Positions 25,892 to 34,274 of a DNA stretch of 64,000 nt are shown piece after piece (position 1 is the stretch's first letter; every line of letters starts with the position of its first letter). Position numbers and translations under genes: made by a program. The stretch covers positions 186,001 through 250,000 of the forward strand of contig NZ_JASITE010000007.1 of assembly GCF_030767025.1 (NCBI RefSeq). Direction: 5' to 3'. The DNA comes from Nocardia sp. CC227C. Lineage in GTDB: Bacteria > Actinomycetota > Actinomycetes > Mycobacteriales > Mycobacteriaceae. The notes beneath the pieces were generated by a model. That model was not told the origin of the DNA. It did no database searches and was given only the letters and a program-made list of their open reading frames with translations.

Positions 25892-27348
25892 CGACGACCG
25901 CTGCGGCGAGCCGCGAGAATGACGCAGCCCAGGCCCCGCCCCTCACCCAGGAGGAGACCATCGCCTCCCTGGGCAAGTACGGCTACGGCTGGGCAGACAC
26001 GGATGTCGCCGGCGCCGGTGCCAAGCGCGGCCTGTCCGAGGAGGTCGTGCGCGATATCTCGGCGAAGAAGAACGAGCCCGAGTGGATGCTCGACTTCCGG
26101 CTGAAGGCCCTGCGCATCTTCGACAAGAAGCCCATGCCGAACTGGGGCTCCAACCTCGACGGCATCGACTTCGACAACATCAAGTACTTCGTGCGGTCCA
26201 GCGAGAAGCAGGCCGCGTCCTGGGAGGATCTGCCCGAGGACATCAAGAACACCTACGACAAGCTCGGCATCCCGGAGGCGGAGAAGCAGCGCCTCGTCGC
26301 CGGTGTCGCCGCGCAGTACGAGTCCGAGGTCGTCTACCACTCCATCCGCGAGGACCTGGAGTCCCAGGGCGTCATCTTCCTCGACACCGACACCGGTCTG
26401 CGCGAGCACCCGGAGATCTTCCAGCAGTACTTCGGCTCGGTGATCCCCTCCGGTGACAACAAGTTCTCCGCGCTGAACTCGGCCGTGTGGTCGGGCGGCT
26501 CGTTCATCTACGTGCCGCCGGGCGTGCACGTCGACATTCCGCTGCAGGCCTACTTCCGGATCAACACCGAGAACATGGGCCAGTTCGAGCGCACGCTGAT
26601 CATCGTCGACGAGGACGCCTACGTGCACTACGTCGAGGGCTGCACCGCGCCGATCTACAGCTCGGACTCGCTGCACTCCGCGGTGGTGGAGATCATCGTG
26701 AAGAAGGGCGGCCGCTGCCGCTACACCACCATCCAGAACTGGTCGAACAACGTCTACAACCTGGTCACCAAGCGGGCCAAGGCCGAGGCGGGCGCGACCA
26801 TGGAATGGGTCGACGGCAATATCGGCTCCAAGGTCACCATGAAGTACCCGGCGGTGTGGATGACCGGTGAGCACGCCAAGGGCGAGGTGCTCTCCATCGC
26901 CTTCGCGGGCGAGGGCCAGCACCAGGACACCGGCGCGAAAATGCTGCACCTGGCGCCGCACACCTCCTCCAACATCATCTCCAAGTCGGTGGCGCGCGGC
27001 GGCGGCCGCGCCTCCTACCGCGGCCTGGTGCAGGTGAACAAGGGCGCGTACGCGTCCAAGTCCACGGTCAAGTGCGATGCGCTGCTGGTGGACAACGTCT
27101 CCCGCTCCGACACCTACCCCTACGTCGACATCCGCGAGGACGACGTGACCATGGGCCACGAGGCCACGGTCTCCAAGGTGTCCGAGGATCAGCTGTTCTA
27201 CCTGATGAGCCGCGGTCTGACCGAGGACGAGGCGATGGCCATGGTGGTGCGCGGCTTCGTGGAGCCCATCGCCAAGGAACTCCCGATGGAGTACGCCCTG
27301 GAACTGAACCGCCTGATCGAGCTGCAGATGGAAGGAGCCGTCGGCTGA
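25888..27348 (+). CDS. sufB: SufB, Fe-S scaffold complex subunit
   Basis: A 486-residue protein that forms the SufBC2D scaffold on which Fe-S clusters are built. It is full length and carries no intein, unlike its M. tuberculosis homologue. Conserved blocks seen include SGGSFIYVPPGVHVDIPLQA, GCTAPIYSSDSLHSAVVEI, the beta-helix core, and the C-terminal EDQLFYLMSRGLTEDEAMAM. The cysteine in EGCTAP lies in the region known for sulfur transfer. Start and stop overlap sufR and sufD respectively, so expression is coupled. Confidence 0.97.
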   Translation: MTTTAAASRENDAAQAPPLTQEETIASLGKYGYGWADTDVAGAGAKRGLSEEVVRDISAKKNEPEWMLDFRLKALRIFDKKPMPNWGSNLDGIDFDNIKYFVRSSEKQAASWEDLPEDIKNTYDKLGIPEAEKQRLVAGVAAQYESEVVYHSIREDLESQGVIFLDTDTGLREHPEIFQQYFGSVIPSGDNKFSALNSAVWSGGSFIYVPPGVHVDIPLQAYFRINTENMGQFERTLIIVDEDAYVHYVEGCTAPIYSSDSLHSAVVEIIVKKGGRCRYTTIQNWSNNVYNLVTKRAKAEAGATMEWVDGNIGSKVTMKYPAVWMTGEHAKGEVLSIAFAGEGQHQDTGAKMLHLAPHTSSNIISKSVARGGGRASYRGLVQVNKGAYASKSTVKCDALLVDNVSRSDTYPYVDIREDDVTMGHEATVSKVSEDQLFYLMSRGLTEDEAMAMVVRGFVEPIAKELPMEYALELNRLIELQMEGAVG

Positions 27349-28526
27349 TGGCCGTCGAGAACGTTGCGGAGGCCGCGGAAGTACGGCCCCCCGCCGTCAA
27401 CAAGGGTGAGGTGTTCGCCTCCTTCGACGTGGACGCCTTCGAGGTGCCCTCGGGCAAGGACGAGGCGTGGCGCTTCACCCCGCTGCGCCGCCTGGGCGGC
27501 CTGCACGACGGCAGCGCGGTGCGCGACGGCGCGGCCACCGTCGAGGTGAGTGAGGTCGCCGGTGTCACGGTGGAGACCGTGGACCGCACCGACAGCCGCC
27601 TCGGTCAGGGCGGTGTGCCCACCGATCGGGTCGCCGCCCAGGCGTACTCGGGCTTCGAGCAGGCCACCGTCCTGTCGGTCGGCGCGGAAACCGAAGTGGC
27701 CGAACCGGTCACCGTGACCATCACCGGTCCGGGCGCGGGCAAGACCGCTTTCGGGCACGTGCAGATCCGGCTCGGCAACTTCGCCGCCGCCACCGTGGTG
27801 CTCGACTACCGGGGCAGCGGAACCTACGCCGACAACGTGGAATTCGTGCTCGGCGACAGCGCCCGGCTGAATGTGGTCGCGGTGCAGGACTGGGCCGACG
27901 ACGCCGTCCACGCCACCGCGCACCACCCCCGGCTGGGCCGCGACGCCACCCTGCGCCACACCAATGTCACCCTCGGCGGCGACCTGGTGCGGCTCACCGC
28001 GAACGTGCGCTACGACGGTCCCGGCGGCGACGCCGAACTGCTCGGCCTGTACTTCGCCGACGACGGCCAGCACTTCGAACAGCGCCTGCTGGTCGACCAC
28101 TCGCAGCCCAACTGCAAGTCGAACGTGCAGTACAAGGGTGCGCTGCAGGGCGATCCGGCCTCGGCCAAGCCCGACGCGCACACCGTGTGGGTGGGCGATG
28201 TGCTCATCCGCGCCGCCGCCGAGGGCACCGACACCTACGAGGTGAACCGCAACCTGGTGCTCACCGACGGCGCGCGCGCCGACTCGGTGCCGAACCTGGA
28301 GATCGAGACCGGCGAGATCGTCGGCGCCGGACATGCCTCGGCCACCGGCCGTTTCGACGACGAGCAGCTGTTCTACCTGCGCGCTCGCGGCATTCCGGAG
28401 GAGACGGCGCGCCGCCTGGTGGTGCGCGGCTTCTTCCACGAGATCATCCAGAAGATCGCGGTCCCCGAGGTCCGGGAGCGGCTGGAGGCGGCCATCGAGG
28501 CCGAGCTCGCCGCTGTCGGCGTATAA
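27348..28526 (+). CDS. sufD: SufD, Fe-S scaffold complex subunit
   Basis: A 392-residue paralogue of SufB, with the same right-handed beta-helix core and the matching C-terminal block DDEQLFYLRARGIPEETARR. The N-terminus has the family's DEAWRFTPLRRL motif. The histidine in DGQHFEQRLLVDHSQ lies in the region used for cluster assembly at the SufB-SufD interface. ATG 27348 shares a base with the sufB stop (TGATG), so it is translated from the same message. Confidence 0.96.
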   Translation: MAVENVAEAAEVRPPAVNKGEVFASFDVDAFEVPSGKDEAWRFTPLRRLGGLHDGSAVRDGAATVEVSEVAGVTVETVDRTDSRLGQGGVPTDRVAAQAYSGFEQATVLSVGAETEVAEPVTVTITGPGAGKTAFGHVQIRLGNFAAATVVLDYRGSGTYADNVEFVLGDSARLNVVAVQDWADDAVHATAHHPRLGRDATLRHTNVTLGGDLVRLTANVRYDGPGGDAELLGLYFADDGQHFEQRLLVDHSQPNCKSNVQYKGALQGDPASAKPDAHTVWVGDVLIRAAAEGTDTYEVNRNLVLTDGARADSVPNLEIETGEIVGAGHASATGRFDDEQLFYLRARGIPEETARRLVVRGFFHEIIQKIAVPEVRERLEAAIEAELAAVGV

Positions 28527-28563
28527 GACGAACTTTCCCACCCCGCAAAGGAATCCGAATTCG

Positions 28564-29331
28564 ATGACCACCCTGGAAATCAAGGACCTGCACGTCGAGG
28601 TCACCACCCCCGAGGGCGAGGCCAAGGCCATCCTCAACGGCGTCAACCTGACCGTCCGCTCGGGTGAGACCCACGCCATCATGGGTCCCAACGGCTCCGG
28701 CAAGTCGACGCTGTCCTACGCCATCGCGGGTCACCCCAAGTACACCGTGACCTCCGGCTCCATCACCCTCGACGGTGAGGACGTGCTGGAGATGTCGGTG
28801 GACGAGCGGGCGCGGGCGGGCCTGTTCCTGGCCATGCAGTACCCGGTCGAGGTTCCGGGCGTCTCCATGTCGAACTTCCTGCGCACCGCCGCCACCGCCG
28901 TGCGCGGCGAGGCCCCCAAGCTGCGCACGTGGGTCAAGGAAGTCAAGGAGAACATGGCCGAGCTGGAGATCGACGCGGCTTTCGGCGAGCGCTCGGTGAA
29001 CGAGGGCTTCTCCGGCGGTGAGAAGAAGCGCCACGAGATCCTGCAGCTGGGCCTGCTGAAGCCGAAGATCGCCATCCTGGACGAGACCGACTCCGGTCTG
29101 GACGTGGACGCGCTGCGCATCGTCTCCGAGGGCGTGAACCGCTACAAGGAGCGAGAGGACGGCGGCGTCCTGCTCATCACCCACTACACCCGCATCCTGC
29201 GCTACATCCAGCCGGACTTCGTGCACGTGTTCGTCAACGGCCGCATCGTCGCCGAGGGCGGTCCGGAACTGGCCGAGGAACTCGACGCCAACGGCTACGT
29301 GCGCTTCACCTCCGCCGCTGTAGGAGCCTGA
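28564..29331 (+). CDS. sufC: SufC, ABC-type ATPase of the Fe-S scaffold
   Basis: A 255-residue soluble ATPase with Walker A GPNGSGKST, signature SGGEKKRHEILQ, Walker B IAILDETDSGLD and H-loop LITHYTRIL. It binds SufB and SufD and drives the conformational change needed for cluster assembly. It differs from transport ABC proteins by the HEILQ after the signature. It starts 37 bases after sufD; AAAGGA lies before the ATG. Confidence 0.97.
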   Translation: MTTLEIKDLHVEVTTPEGEAKAILNGVNLTVRSGETHAIMGPNGSGKSTLSYAIAGHPKYTVTSGSITLDGEDVLEMSVDERARAGLFLAMQYPVEVPGVSMSNFLRTAATAVRGEAPKLRTWVKEVKENMAELEIDAAFGERSVNEGFSGGEKKRHEILQLGLLKPKIAILDETDSGLDVDALRIVSEGVNRYKEREDGGVLLITHYTRILRYIQPDFVHVFVNGRIVAEGGPELAEELDANGYVRFTSAAVGA

Positions 29332-29336
29332 TATCC

Positions 29337-30647
29337 ATGACCGCCACGGGGCATGATTCCCGGCCGCACACCGCCCGGTCCGCCGGGGTGCTGGACGTCG
29401 CCCGCATCCGGGCCGACTTCCCCATCCTGAGCCGTACGGTGCGCGACGGCAAACCCCTGGTCTACCTGGACTCGGGCGCGACCGCCCAGCGACCGACGCA
29501 GGTCCTGGACGCGGAGCGCGACTTCCTCGTCCAGCGCAATGCGGCCGTGCATCGCGGTGCCCATCAGCTGGCCGAGGAGGCCACCGACGCCTATGAGAAC
29601 GCGCGCGCCGATATCGCGCGTTTCGTGGGCGTGGACGCCGACGAGATCGTGTTCACCAAGAACGCGACCGAATCGCTGAACCTGGTGACCTACTCCTTCG
29701 CCGACAACCGCTTCCCGTACCGACTGGGTCCGGGCGACGAGATCGTCGTCACCGAACTCGAGCACCACGCGAATCTGGTGCCGTGGCAGGAACTGGCGCG
29801 GCGCACGGGCGCGACGCTGAAGTGGTACGGCGTCACGGGTTGGGGCCGGGAGGACGACAAGAATGCCGGTCGCATCGACCTGGATTCGCTGGAGTTGTCG
29901 CCCGCCACCAAGGTGGTCGCGTTCAGCCACCAGTCCAATGTGACCGGTGCCGTCGCGCCGGTGGCGGAACTGGTGCGCCGGGCCAAGGCGGTCGGCGCGC
30001 TGGTGGTGCTCGACGCCTGCCAGTCGGTGCCGCACATGCCGGTGAACTTCCGTGAGCTGGGCATCGACTACGCCGCCTTCTCCGGGCACAAGATGCTCGG
30101 CCCCTCGGGTGTGGGCGTGCTCTACGGGCGGCGCGAGATCCTCGCGGACACACCGCCGTTCATCACCGGCGGCTCCATGATCGAGACCGTGTTCATGGAG
30201 GAGAGCACCTACGCGCCGCCGCCGCAGCGCTTCGAGGCGGGCGTGCCGATGACCTCGCAGGTCGTCGGATTGGGCGCGGCCGTGCGGTATCTCGACGCGG
30301 TCGGCATGGAAGCGGTTGCCGCGCACGAGCATGCGCTCACCGAGGCGGCGCTGCTCGGGCTGGGTAAGCTGGACGGTGTCCGCATCATCGGACCGACCGA
30401 GAACGTGAACCGCGGTGGCGCGGTGGCCTTCGTGGTGGACGGTGTCCACGCCCACGATGTCGGCCAGATTCTCGACGACGAGGGTGTCGCCATCCGCGTC
30501 GGCCATCACTGCGCCTGGCCGCTGCACCGCCGCTTCGGCGTGGCCGCGACCGCGCGGGCCTCCTTCGCCGTCTACAACACTCTCGACGAGGTGGACGCGC
30601 TGGTGGCCGCGGTGCGGAAGGCCCAGACCTTCTTCGGAGTTGCATAG
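29337..30647 (+). CDS. sufS: SufS, cysteine desulfurase
   Basis: A 436-residue PLP enzyme that removes sulfur from cysteine and hands it to SufU. The PLP lysine lies in FSGHKMLGPSGVGVLYG, and the cofactor-binding histidine region in DACQSVPHMPV. The catalytic cysteine sits in RVGHHCAWPLHRRFG near the C-terminus, as in group II desulfurases. It begins five bases after the sufC stop. Confidence 0.97.
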   Translation: MTATGHDSRPHTARSAGVLDVARIRADFPILSRTVRDGKPLVYLDSGATAQRPTQVLDAERDFLVQRNAAVHRGAHQLAEEATDAYENARADIARFVGVDADEIVFTKNATESLNLVTYSFADNRFPYRLGPGDEIVVTELEHHANLVPWQELARRTGATLKWYGVTGWGREDDKNAGRIDLDSLELSPATKVVAFSHQSNVTGAVAPVAELVRRAKAVGALVVLDACQSVPHMPVNFRELGIDYAAFSGHKMLGPSGVGVLYGRREILADTPPFITGGSMIETVFMEESTYAPPPQRFEAGVPMTSQVVGLGAAVRYLDAVGMEAVAAHEHALTEAALLGLGKLDGVRIIGPTENVNRGGAVAFVVDGVHAHDVGQILDDEGVAIRVGHHCAWPLHRRFGVAATARASFAVYNTLDEVDALVAAVRKAQTFFGVA

Positions 30648-30650
30648 ACC

Positions 30651-31124
30651 ATGCGCATGGAGCAGATGTACCAGGAAGTGATCCTGGACCACTACAAGCA
30701 CCCGCACCACCGCGGCCTCCGCGAGCCGTTCGGTGCGGAGGTGCACCACGTCAACCCCACCTGCGGTGACGAGGTGACGCTGCGCGTACACATCGACGAG
30801 AAGGGCGACGTCGTGGACGTCTCCTACGACGGCCAGGGCTGCTCCATCAGCCAGGCGTCGACCTCGGTGCTGGCCGACCAGGTCATCGGCCTGCCGGTGC
30901 AGCAGGCGCTGAAGGTGGTCGAATCCTTCGACGAGATGATCACCAGCCGCGGCACCGTCGAGGGCGATGAGGACATGATCGGCGACGGCATCGCCTTCGC
31001 GGGCGTCGCCAAGTACCCGGCGCGGGTGAAATGCGCATTGCTGGGCTGGATGGCGTTCAAGGACGCGGTGGTGCGGATATCCTCCGCGGAAGAGGCCACG
31101 AAGTCGATGGGTAACGGGGAGTAG
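30651..31124 (+). CDS. sufU: SufU, zinc-dependent sulfurtransferase
   Basis: A 157-residue IscU-like protein with its three cysteines in NPTCGDEV, GQGCSISQAS and VKCALLGW, and the insertion between the second and third cysteines that marks SufU. In Gram-positive systems it accepts sulfur from SufS with a bound zinc. The ATG lies three bases after the sufS stop. Confidence 0.96.
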   Translation: MRMEQMYQEVILDHYKHPHHRGLREPFGAEVHHVNPTCGDEVTLRVHIDEKGDVVDVSYDGQGCSISQASTSVLADQVIGLPVQQALKVVESFDEMITSRGTVEGDEDMIGDGIAFAGVAKYPARVKCALLGWMAFKDAVVRISSAEEATKSMGNGE

Positions 31125-31126
31125 AG

Positions 31127-31501
31127 ATGAGCGACACTGAACAGCAGGCCCCGACCGCCGAGGCGGAGGTGCAGCTGACCCCCGAGGAAGTGCAGCACCT
31201 CGAGGACCTCGAGGAGGCCATGCGCGATGTGGTCGACCCCGAACTCGGCATCAACGTCGTCGATCTCGGGCTGGTGTACGGCCTGAAGGTCGAGGAGTCC
31301 ATCGCCAAGATCGATATGACGCTGACGTCACCGGCGTGCCCGCTCACCGATGTGATCGAGGATCAGGCCCGCAATGCCCTGGTCCGCAGCGGACTGGTGG
31401 AGGACCTCCAGATCAACTGGGTCTGGATGCCGCCGTGGGGTCCGGACAAGATCACCGAGGATGGCCGGGAGCAGTTGCGCGCCTTGGGGTTCACTGTCTA
31501 G
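31127..31501 (+). CDS. sufT: SufT, DUF59/MIP18-type Fe-S maturation factor
   Basis: A 124-residue protein with an acidic N-terminal extension of about 25 residues, then DVVDPELGINVVDLGLVYGL and TSPACPLTDVIEDQ, the DUF59 core. SufT helps deliver clusters to target proteins. It follows sufU by two bases and is the last suf gene; a hairpin follows at 31522-31554. Confidence 0.95.
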   Translation: MSDTEQQAPTAEAEVQLTPEEVQHLEDLEEAMRDVVDPELGINVVDLGLVYGLKVEESIAKIDMTLTSPACPLTDVIEDQARNALVRSGLVEDLQINWVWMPPWGPDKITEDGREQLRALGFTV

Positions 31502-31521
31502 GAGTGATTTCTACCGAACGC

Positions 31522-31554
31522 GGCCTGCCGACGACTTCACGTCATCGGCGGGCC
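31522..31554 (+). terminator. Hairpin after the suf operon
   Basis: GGCCTGCCGA (31522-31531) pairs with TCGGCGGGCC (31545-31554) with a single T-G wobble across a 13-base loop. It sits 21 bases after the sufT stop, followed by GTTGTCGTCGG rather than a T-run. Confidence 0.65.
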
Positions 31555-31606
31555 GTTGTCGTCGGTGCCCCGCCGTGCCGCTCGGCCCATGGGCCATGAT
31601 GGGCGA

Positions 31607-31960
31607 GTGACAGAGCGCCTCGACACCTCGCTGATCCCGCTGCTGGCCGTCATGCTGTGGGGTGCGCTCGCGGCCGTCTTCGCCGCACCGTTCACGGCCG
31701 CGCTGACGGCGCTGGCCTTCCGTTTCCCCATCCCCTTCGACGGCTACGCCGAGGGCGGCGGTGAGGCCCTCAACGCGGCCTTCGCGAGCGTGTTCTACCT
31801 CGTCTCCGGCGGTGGCTTCGTGCTGGCCGCCTGCGGAGCGGGAGCCGGGTACCTGCTCGTCCGGCGCACCGCCGTGGGCCTGTGGCGGCTGCTCCCGCTG
31901 ACCGTTTTGTCGGCCGGAGGGTGCGCACTGGTCGGGACGCTGCTGCTGGCCGTGTTCTAG
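31607..31960 (+). CDS. Small membrane protein, about 117 aa
   Basis: A protein with three or four hydrophobic segments (LIPLLAVMLWGALAAVFAAP and later stretches ending GCALVGTLLLAVF). It does not match a family I recognise. The start is uncertain: GTG 31607 (MTERLDTS) is chosen because it opens the first membrane segment naturally; ATG 31589 is an alternative. It stands alone between the suf operon and the ribosome-hibernation gene. Confidence 0.6.
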   Translation: MTERLDTSLIPLLAVMLWGALAAVFAAPFTAALTALAFRFPIPFDGYAEGGGEALNAAFASVFYLVSGGGFVLAACGAGAGYLLVRRTAVGLWRLLPLTVLSAGGCALVGTLLLAVF

Positions 31961-32046
31961 CCCGCCGACCGACGCGCACGCGATGCGCGCCGAGTGCCCG
32001 CGGGTCATGTGACATGCGGCATACCTATCGGTCATGCCTGGGACCC

Positions 32047-32066
32047 GAGGGGACCTTCGGCCCTAG
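32047..32066. promoter_or_regulatory. Possible DosR-type box upstream of the hibernation-factor gene
   Basis: GAGGGGACCTTCGGCCCTAG has the GGGAC...GCCC dyad of the DosR consensus (TTSGGGACTWWAGTCCCSAA), with about 13 of 20 positions matching. It ends 74 bases before the GTG start, a normal activator distance. The family of the downstream gene is DosR-controlled in mycobacteria, which makes the site more credible, but the match is imperfect. Confidence 0.4.
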
Positions 32067-32140
32067 GAGACCCGAGGCTCCGGTGGTGGCATGGGTACGC
32101 CCAAACCGGTTCGTAGCTCAGGGGAAGGTGGTCGTCGTCA

Positions 32141-32878
32141 GTGGACACACACGCGGTGGTGGTCGGAGACGCGCACGTGGCGGTGAGCGCGGTCGGGGAG
32201 GTGTCGTTCGCCGAGATCGTCCGGGCGGAGCGGATGATCGGACAGGTACTGCTGCGGCACCACATTCACGAACCGGCGCGGGTGCGGTTGGTCGAACGGC
32301 CTGGTGCCGGACTGATGACCGTGCAGGCGAATGTGCGGACCGGGCGGGGCGACGTGCGCACTCAGATCGACGGTTCGGGAGGCTGGGCGCTGACCTTCGC
32401 CGCGGAGCGGTTGGATCATCAGCTGCGGCGGGTGGAGCGGTCGGTGGCGCGCCGCATGCCGGATCGACGGCGGGCCGTGCTCGCCGGCGTCAGCGACGAC
32501 CGGCCGGTCACCCGGCGCAAGACGGTGGAGGTGCGCAGCTGCGATCCGGCCGAGGCGATCGCGACCATGGACGCCATGGACTACGACGCCCACCTGTTCA
32601 CCGATGCCGAAACCGGTGAGGACGCGGTCGTGTACTGGGCCGGGCCGCGCGGGGTGCGTTTCGCCCGGCAGTGGCGCCCGCGGCCGCCGCGCGATATGGA
32701 CGAACTGTCCATGACCATGAATCCGCACCGGGTGCCCGTGCTCGCCGAACACCAGGCGGCGGCGCGGCTGTGCCGCTACGGACTGCCGTTTCTGTTCTGC
32801 ACCGATACCGCCGATCGGCGCGGGCGGCTGCTCTACCGCCGCTACGACGGCGATGTGGGCGTGGTGATCGCCCGGTAG
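32141..32878 (+). CDS. Ribosome-hibernation-type protein with two S30EA C-terminal domains
   Basis: A 245-residue protein. An N-terminal part (about 12-105) resembles the S30AE/HPF fold. Two copies of the sigma-54-modulation/S30EA C-terminal domain follow: about 127-178 (YDAHLFTDAETGEDAVVYWAG) and 196-245 (FLFCTDTADRRGRLLYRRYDG). This layout matches the Rv0079/RafH-type factors that bind ribosomes in non-growing mycobacteria. The GTG start follows AGGGGAAGG with a wide spacing of about 12. Control by DosR is suggested by the upstream box. Confidence 0.8.
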   Translation: MDTHAVVVGDAHVAVSAVGEVSFAEIVRAERMIGQVLLRHHIHEPARVRLVERPGAGLMTVQANVRTGRGDVRTQIDGSGGWALTFAAERLDHQLRRVERSVARRMPDRRRAVLAGVSDDRPVTRRKTVEVRSCDPAEAIATMDAMDYDAHLFTDAETGEDAVVYWAGPRGVRFARQWRPRPPRDMDELSMTMNPHRVPVLAEHQAAARLCRYGLPFLFCTDTADRRGRLLYRRYDGDVGVVIAR

Positions 32879-32894
32879 CGCGGTGTCGGGCCAT

Positions 32895-32900
32895 TAGGAT
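32895..32900 (+). promoter_or_regulatory. -10 box of a leaderless lexA-like gene
   Basis: TAGGAT at 32895-32900 is followed by six bases and then the GTG start at 32907, the arrangement of leaderless actinobacterial transcripts. There is no ribosome site between. Confidence 0.65.
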
Positions 32901-32906
32901 GCCCCG

Positions 32907-33572
32907 GTGACCGGATACGACTACTCCGATGCGTTCGAGCATCTCGACACCTCGACGCTACCGCCGCGCCAGCATCACATCCTCGCCGTGATCCGGGACT
33001 GGGTGGTGCGGCACGGGTATCCGCCCAATACCCGCCAGATCGGCGACGAAGTCGGCCTGAAGTCCTCCTCCACGGTGTCCAAACATCTGAACGCGCTGGA
33101 GGAGAAGGGGTTCCTGCGCCGCAGCGACACCATGTCGCGGCCCATCGACGTGCGCATGTTCCTGCACTCCGCGCCGCGGGCCCGTGCGGAGTCCGAGGAG
33201 CAGGTGCCGGTGCCGGTGGTCGGCGATATCGCCGCGGGTACGCCGATTCTGGCCGAGGAGCACACCGAGGACGTGCTCTCGCTGCCGCGCGAGCTGGTCG
33301 GGCGCGGGACCGTGTTCGGGCTGCGCGTGCGCGGCGACTCCATGGTCGACGCCGCCATCTGCGACGGCGATATCGTCGTGGTCCGCAAACAGCACGAGGC
33401 GCACAACGGAGAGATCGTGGCGGCCATGATCGACGGCGAGGCCACTGTCAAGGTGTATCGACGCACCGGCGGGCACGTCTATCTGGAACCCCGCAATCCG
33501 GCCTACCAGGTGATCGACGGCGACGAGGCGGTGATCCTGGGTAAGGTCGTCTCGGTAATGCGGCGGGTTTGA
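32907..33572 (+). CDS. lexA: LexA family repressor, divergent copy
   Basis: A 221-residue protein with a winged HTH (about 20-85, GYPPNTRQIGDEVGLKSSSTVSKHLNALEEKGFL) and an S24 peptidase domain. The self-cleavage site is Ala110-Gly111 in GDIAAGTP, with catalytic Ser145 (VRGDSMVD) and Lys182 (TVKVY), so RecA-stimulated cleavage should work. The recognition helix (STVSKHLNALEEKG) differs from the usual LexA STSSVAHQL, so it may be a second LexA-like protein with its own operator. No SOS-box-like palindrome was seen upstream. Confidence 0.85.
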   Translation: MTGYDYSDAFEHLDTSTLPPRQHHILAVIRDWVVRHGYPPNTRQIGDEVGLKSSSTVSKHLNALEEKGFLRRSDTMSRPIDVRMFLHSAPRARAESEEQVPVPVVGDIAAGTPILAEEHTEDVLSLPRELVGRGTVFGLRVRGDSMVDAAICDGDIVVVRKQHEAHNGEIVAAMIDGEATVKVYRRTGGHVYLEPRNPAYQVIDGDEAVILGKVVSVMRRV

Positions 33573-33663
33573 CCTGCTGTTCGCATTGCCAGCCAACTGG
33601 ACATAACGGTTGGTCTCCGCAAAGATTCCACCCGTTATTGCCTTTCTTCACGGGGAGAAGTGA

Positions 33664-34113
33664 ATGTCGTTGCTGCGCAAGACCTGTGTGGGTCTCGCTG
33701 TCTCGTCGATGGCGACGCTCGGCGTCGTCGCCGCGGGTCCCGCGTCGGCGGTCGATGGCGGTTTCACCGCCACCGCCGGTGATCTGTACGGCGCTCTGGC
33801 GCTGTCCAAGAGCTCCGGAAACGTCGCCTACGCGGTGAACTACGGCAGTTACGGTGCCGCGGACACGGCCGCGATCGCCGAATGCGGCGGTGGCGACTGT
33901 GAGGTCGTCGTGCATTTCGCCAATGCCTGCGGTGCGGTGTCCCAGGGCGCCGACACCCGTTTCGGCTGGGCGTGGGCGGCGACGAAGGTGGAGGCCGAAC
34001 AGGCCGCCATCGATGTGCTCGGTCAAAGTGCGCCGTCGTTCCCGGATGCGGGTTCGGCGTCGCCGCGGCAGGCGAAGGTGATCCTTTCCGCCTGCACCGA
34101 TAACGCCAGGTGA
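33664..34113 (+). CDS. Secreted DUF4189 domain protein
   Basis: A 149-residue protein with a signal peptide (about 1-29, cleavage near ASAVDG) and a DUF4189 domain: GALALSKSSGNVAYAVNYGS, AAIAECGGGDCEVVVHFANACGAVSQG, and a WAWAATKVEAEQAAI block. Three conserved cysteines in this region probably form disulfides. ATG 33664 follows GGGGAGAAG. A clear terminator hairpin follows at 34131-34171. Role unknown; the domain occurs in many exported actinobacterial proteins. Confidence 0.88.
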   Translation: MSLLRKTCVGLAVSSMATLGVVAAGPASAVDGGFTATAGDLYGALALSKSSGNVAYAVNYGSYGAADTAAIAECGGGDCEVVVHFANACGAVSQGADTRFGWAWAATKVEAEQAAIDVLGQSAPSFPDAGSASPRQAKVILSACTDNAR

Positions 34114-34130
34114 GACAGCAATAACAAGGG

Positions 34131-34171
34131 AACGCCGCGGGCTTCCGGAGATATCCGGAAGGCGCGGCGTT
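34131..34171 (+). terminator. Intrinsic-type terminator after the DUF4189 gene
   Basis: AACGCCGC (34131-34138) pairs with GCGGCGTT (34164-34171), with an inner CTTCCGGA/TCCGGAAG stem and a four-base loop, followed by a T-rich TCGCTTT. Confidence 0.8.
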
Positions 34172-34274
34172 TCGCTTTCCCGGGTGCGATTCACCGAGGG
34201 CAACCGGGAGTGATCGGTGTGTCCGCCACCCGAATTCCCCACCTCGCTCACGATGCCCCGGAGATGATTTCGAG

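Noticed and set aside
25888..27348. Possible intein in SufB, as in M. tuberculosis
   Set aside because: The protein is 486 residues and continuous through all SufB blocks; there is no insertion.
31511..32035. A 174-codon minus-strand frame after sufT
   Set aside because: It runs opposite the small membrane protein and has shadow composition (Gln/Arg/His-rich) with no start signal.
32030..32140. Riboswitch upstream of the hibernation-factor gene
   Set aside because: Short GC-rich dyads are present, but none match a riboswitch core that I know; the DosR-like dyad explains the clearest one.
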